Positions 61,501-64,000 of a stretch of DNA of 64,000 nucleotides are shown here, piece after piece. The position numbers and the translations under genes are program-made. Location of the stretch: contig CM055908.1 of the NCBI GenBank assembly GCA_029582155.1, forward strand, positions 21,747,103 through 21,811,102, read 5' to 3'. Every line of letters begins with the position of its first letter. Positions within the stretch are counted from its first letter, which is position 1. The DNA is from Panopea generosa. Its lineage: Eukaryota > Mollusca > Bivalvia > Adapedonta > Hiatellidae. Below the pieces are notes generated by a model that saw only the letters and a list, made by a program, of their open reading frames with translations, ran no database searches and had not been told where the DNA came from.

Positions 61501-63871
61501 GGTGTATAATTTTATGGTATGATTTATATACTGATACAGGTGTATATTTTTATGGTATGATATATGTACTGATACAAAAACAGGTGTATATTTTTATGGT
61601 GATTTATGTACTGATACAGGTGTATATTTTTTTGGTATGATTTATGTACTGATACAAAAACAGGTATATCTTTTTATGGTATGATTTATGTACTGATACA
61701 GGTGTATCTTTTTATGGTATGATGTTCATTTGAAGTATTGTTTAATACTCATTTAGATAACATGAGTCTATGATATCAGGTCTGTCTGAAATCCAAAATG
61801 GCTGCTGGGAACACAACTAGTCAGGATCATCCATGATAGACCAGTCTTTACTTATAGTTACCAGAGTTAGAATATAAGAAAGAGAAATAACTCAATTTTC
61901 CCTACAAATTAAATAATCCAACTGATTTGTTTCCCTTTGTGTAAAATAACTGAAGGGTTCTTGGATCTAGACTAGTTGTTGACATTTTATTTGTTATTGT
62001 TTCAGATGGATCTGTGACATTGCACAGCAGTTACTTGTTGTTGACAGACCACATACCCAGATATCAGTCATGGGCTGTAAGTCTTCTTGTTAGTCTTCTG
62101 CAAATACAACCATGCAGTGATAAACTCATGGACTTCCACAAGTAGCAAGCAGAACACATTTTAAACAGAATAGTCACATGTAATATGCATAGTCTAACCA
62201 TATTACACTTTTGTATCAGATGTTTAAATTCATCATTGTGTGGTCTTTTGTTATTGATTTCATTTATATCCTGGGCCAAGAGGTCCATACAATCTTGTGA
62301 TGCCCTACTGGAGCTATGTGAACTTAAACATTTTTAAAGTATTCTCTTTGAAACTCTATGTTAATTATGACTCCAGCATGGTATTTTTGGTAATTTAGAG
62401 GCATATAACTGGTCTATGAATGCTCTACAATGGAGTTCCGACCACCAAGTTGCTGCCCTAAATGGATACTAATAATAATTCTAAAATTTAGCAAAAGTAA
62501 ATCCATGCTACATGTTTAGTTATACCAGTCCATTCTGATATACCTTTTAGTATACCAGTCTGGAGAATGACAGGAAACTGTTACAAGATAAACTAGAGGA
62601 TGACAGTCTATCAGAAAACTTTGGTAAACTGTTGATGTCAGGGGAACCAGTCAACCTGGGATGCAGCAGTACACTGTGCATGCCACCAGAGGAAGGTAAG
62701 GTCCTACATTTATCTCACAACATGATATATGAGATTTGTTGATTACTGTTTAGAAGTTATCTGCAACACAGTCACATCCATTAACTAACATTTCTTATAC
62801 AAAGTCCAGGGTGTTGTTTTCCTTACACAAGTTATCAAATTTCTTAAGAGTAAATCTTATGTAAAAAAAAAAAGGTTATGAAATTACTTTTTTCATAATC
62901 ATCAGTATTGTATATGAATTTAAATATAAGAAAATATAATTCATAATAAAATTATCAGCTGGGCCCGATTAGTTTAGTTGTTAGCGCGTCTGACTATCAA
63001 TCCAGGGGTCGTGAGTTCCAATCCCGCCTGGCAACAGTCTCCGTGATGGTTGATATTCGATATTGTGTCTCATTATCATTCATCTCTCACAGCTGATTCA
63101 AGTGGGAAATGAAAGTTATCAGTTACTGGCAAAGATAGGGTGTGTTCAGGATCCAAGGAAACATTGTTTAGGTTAACTGATCAACTGTTAGCCTTTGATG
63201 GCATGAAAATGAAGCTAAATATTCAATCAATCAATCAATAAAATTATCAGGATGTTAATAATTATTGTTTTCACAACAATGCTAGACTTACGACGGATAG
63301 TGCAATATGTCAACTAAGGTTGTTTGTGATGATGTTCAAATTTTCACCAGCATAAAAGTCTATTCTAAAAATAAACTTTACAAACTTTACAAAAGATCTG
63401 ATTACCCAGAAGTATAAATTAGACTGGTTTGCAGACATCATAAACCACTAATTTATATACAGTTTTAATGTGTTCATTTCTATGCTTGTCTTTAAAATAA
63501 AGTTGTAGTTTTCTCTAAATTCAGTCTCTGCAGATACTTGGCAACATTTGAATCCTGACTTATGTATAGTGAAAAAGGTGATAACGTAGTTGAGTACCAC
63601 AAATCATTATAGTGGTACATATATTGATTTAAACTTATAGTTGTCTTGTTATCTCCCACAATATTACCACAATAAAATCTCCATCTATGCCATTGAGAGT
63701 GATCGTATAAACTGTGGATTTTGTTTTGTAATAAAGTTTGTATGAATTTTCCACATTCTATTTACAGCTAGCCTTTATGCATATGAGAATGGTTTAGTGA
63801 TACTGAGTCCACATTCTGGGGCAATTGTTCTCCATGGTAACTACATCAGGTCTGCCCTCTTTTATGATGGA
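55515..63871 (+). CDS. DNAAF9: DNAAF9 (C20orf194/Shulin) homologue, internal seven-exon part
   Basis: Seven exons, join(55515..55554, 56873..56957, 57695..57822, 60285..60442, 62006..62076, 62551..62695, 63768..63871), total 731 nt. Every intron is GT-AG and every junction keeps one open frame with no stop, which is strong evidence for a real gene. The product contains, in order, ALVDAVLTGI, EVAQETL, FDIHAV, MYDIP, GSVLGSLQFSETFL, IPRYQSW and LFYDG. From memory of the family, vertebrate DNAAF9 has closely similar blocks in the same order and spacing (AVLAGI, KEVAEQTL, FHIHAV, VYDIP, GSVVFSESFL, FYDG). The family protein is about 1,150-1,200 residues, so this is a central fifth; both ends are missing. 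Known role: cytoplasmic factor that binds and packages outer-arm dynein before delivery to cilia (shown for Tetrahymena Shulin). No database search was run. Introns carry a minisatellite, a MITE and a SINE, as expected for noncoding DNA. Confidence 0.88.
55555..56872 (+). other. Intron A-B of the DNAAF9-like gene
   Basis: 1,318 bp bounded by gtaggt and tttttcag. Around 56084-56160 is tttagctcatccttttgaaa ... agagctattgtgatgaccct, resembling a common bivalve interspersed repeat with complementary agctcat/agagct ends. Otherwise unique. Confidence 0.7.
56873..56957 (+). CDS. DNAAF9: DNAAF9-like exon B (85 nt)
   Basis: Acceptor ttgctttttcag, donor gttagt. Reads LLTILYSALVDAVLTGIQAY and continues to TLSLKQ, ending on a codon boundary. 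The helix-like ALVDAVLTGI block is the best-conserved part and matches the family's IEAVLAGI-type segment as I recall it. The alternative frame has an immediate stop (taa), so the splice phase from exon A decides the frame. Confidence 0.85.
56958..57694 (+). other. Intron B-C of the DNAAF9-like gene
   Basis: 737 bp, gttagt ... ttttccag. No repeat recognised. Confidence 0.75.
57695..57822 (+). CDS. DNAAF9: DNAAF9-like exon C (128 nt)
   Basis: Acceptor cattttccag, donor gtaagt. Starts AQEVAQETLHTC and ends FDIHAVDGNG plus two bases. The EVAQ.TL and F.IHAV motifs correspond to family motifs KEVAEQTL and FHIHAV at similar spacing. The 42 full codons contain no stop. The middle part (CCSKIKDDTVSKYLKHTMQ) is divergent. 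Confidence 0.88.
58220..59645 (+). repeat. Dispersed repeat family II, most complete copy, in an intron
   Basis: Starts tttagctctactggccaaag gccagaagtgcttatgcg (small hairpin tggccaaaggcca), passes ttagcagcactttctctgaa, ttcaagatggccaccataac and tttatgtagtaatgatgacc, then several variants of a 'ggggcc...tgtaaggggact...aggaatacta' module, and ends near cctcaggtacacttgggcct cttgtt. Parts recur at 24685-25737 and 19640-19945. From general knowledge such elements are abundant in bivalves; class unknown. Confidence 0.75.
59991..60172. mobile_element. MITE with TACAGTCAAAC ends (182 bp)
   Basis: Left end tacagtcaaacctgtcttaa, right end tacatacgtttgactgta; the first 11 bases are inverted repeats. 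Inside, gctgcttacgacaagtggct and gcttattagaggtgactgct repeat a short module. No ORF. Lies in intron C-D. This end sequence is one I associate with short elements common in invertebrate genomes; superfamily not assigned. Confidence 0.75.
60285..60442 (+). CDS. DNAAF9: DNAAF9-like exon D (158 nt)
   Basis: Acceptor ccattatttcag, donor gtaaat (weaker at position 5-6). Contains SLLVKCASISMYDIP and GSVLGSLQFSETFL, the strongest match to the family (MAVYDIP, GSVVFSESFL). The exon completes a Cys codon from exon C and leaves one base for exon E. The preceding intron (2,462 bp) holds a dispersed molluscan repeat and a small MITE. Confidence 0.9.
60712..61725. repeat. 38/45-bp tandem array, about 24 copies, intronic
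   Basis: Unit gatacaggtgtatcttttta tggtatgatttatgtact (38 bp), alternating irregularly with a longer form carrying aaaaaca after gatac. Lies wholly inside intron D-E. Confidence 0.95.
62006..62076 (+). CDS. DNAAF9: DNAAF9-like exon E (71 nt)
   Basis: Acceptor tattgtttcag, donor gtaagt. Reads DGSVTLHSSYLLLTDHIPRY then QSWA. The family counterpart has KDGTVT...VPRF.SW in this place, as remembered. The upstream intron (60443-62005) holds a 1-kb minisatellite. Confidence 0.87.
62077..62550 (+). other. Intron E-F of the DNAAF9-like gene
   Basis: 474 bp, gtaagt ... ccttttag. The minus-strand ORF 62064-62288 overlaps exon E and shows no motif. Nothing else seen. Confidence 0.75.
62551..62695 (+). 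CDS. DNAAF9: DNAAF9-like exon F (145 nt)
   Basis: Acceptor taccttttag, donor gtaagg. Reads YTSLENDRKLLQDKLEDDSL and continues with SENFGKLLMSGEPVNLGCSS and a PPEE end. It is acidic and less conserved than its neighbours. The frame is fixed by exons E and G on both sides. The 474-bp intron before it is the shortest in the gene. Confidence 0.85.
62959..63236 (+). mobile_element. tRNA-headed SINE with (AATC)n tail and 14-bp target duplication
   Basis: Flanked by aataaaattatcag at 62945-62958 and 63237-63250, identical. The head has an A-box region ttagtttagttgttagcgcg and a B-box-like ggtcgtgagttccaatccc; the body has gatattgtgtctcattatca and gattcaagtgggaaatgaaa; the tail is aatcaatcaatca. Distinct from the 41908 family in head, body and tail. 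Sits in the sense direction in intron F-G. An older minus-strand copy is at 12160-12376. Confidence 0.92.
63768..63871 (+). CDS. DNAAF9: DNAAF9-like exon G (104 nt)
   Basis: Acceptor ttctatttacag, donor gtaagt. Reads SLYAYENGLVILSPHSGAIV and ends SALFYDG. The FYDG end matches the family's SFYDGDST segment, whose remainder would be in the next exon outside the window. Only 129 bases of intron follow before the window ends. Confidence 0.88.
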
Positions 63872-64000
63872 GTAAGTCTCATAACAATATTATATAAAGA
63901 CAAGACATATAGTTAACAAATGTTATCAGTTCAAAGTCTATTCAATGTAACATTTATGGAAACAATGTCATTTGTTTAATTTGCATGGGCACAGACAAGG

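Noticed and set aside
62960-63035. tRNA gene in the intron
   Set aside because: Imperfect anticodon stem and B box, with SINE body, (aatc)n tail and target duplication.

Overview
This window is AT-rich, intron-rich eukaryotic nuclear DNA. It most likely comes from a mollusc, probably a bivalve. The evidence is the dispersed repeats built on 'gttatggccctt' and 'agatggccgcc' phrases (24.3-26.2 kb, 58.2-59.6 kb), tRNA-headed SINEs, and one clearly metazoan, cilium-related gene split into short exons with GT-AG introns. I recognise these repeat types from general knowledge of molluscan genomes; the species is not determined.

The only gene I can support lies at the right end on the + strand. Seven exons between 55515 and 63871 join in one continuous reading frame with matching phases (about 243 codons). 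They resemble the middle of DNAAF9 (formerly C20orf194; Shulin in ciliates), a packaging and assembly factor for outer-arm axonemal dynein. The 5' exons are not recognised in the window and the 3' exons lie beyond it, so at least part of the left 55.5 kb may be a long upstream intron or upstream intergenic DNA.

The rest is mostly repeats. About two dozen minisatellite arrays, each with its own unit (26 to 89 bp), cover roughly 23 kb by summing the spans listed. The largest are a 31-bp array of about 4.3 kb (34650-38953), a 54-bp array of about 2.9 kb (27437-30300), a 32-bp array (46744-48240), an 88-bp array (6077-7570), an 84-bp array cut by the left edge (1-1386) and a 63-bp array (54059-55395). 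The long ORFs in the window are almost all translations of these arrays and are not annotated as genes.

Transposable elements sit between and inside the arrays. There is a 1000-bp mariner-type element inside a 45-bp array (9784-10783). Two SINEs have perfect 14-bp target duplications (41908-42226, 62959-63236) and a third has a 12-bp one (39384-39597). A piggyBac-like MITE family has TTAA targets and six copies or fragments. There are two foldback elements (7935-8382, 42477-42653) and a MITE with TACAGTCAAAC ends (59991-60172). At least two minisatellites (5192-5922 and 40671-41120) use SINE-body sequence as their unit, and a third (42868-42977) is an expansion inside a MITE. This suggests that local tandem amplification of inserted elements is one source of the arrays.
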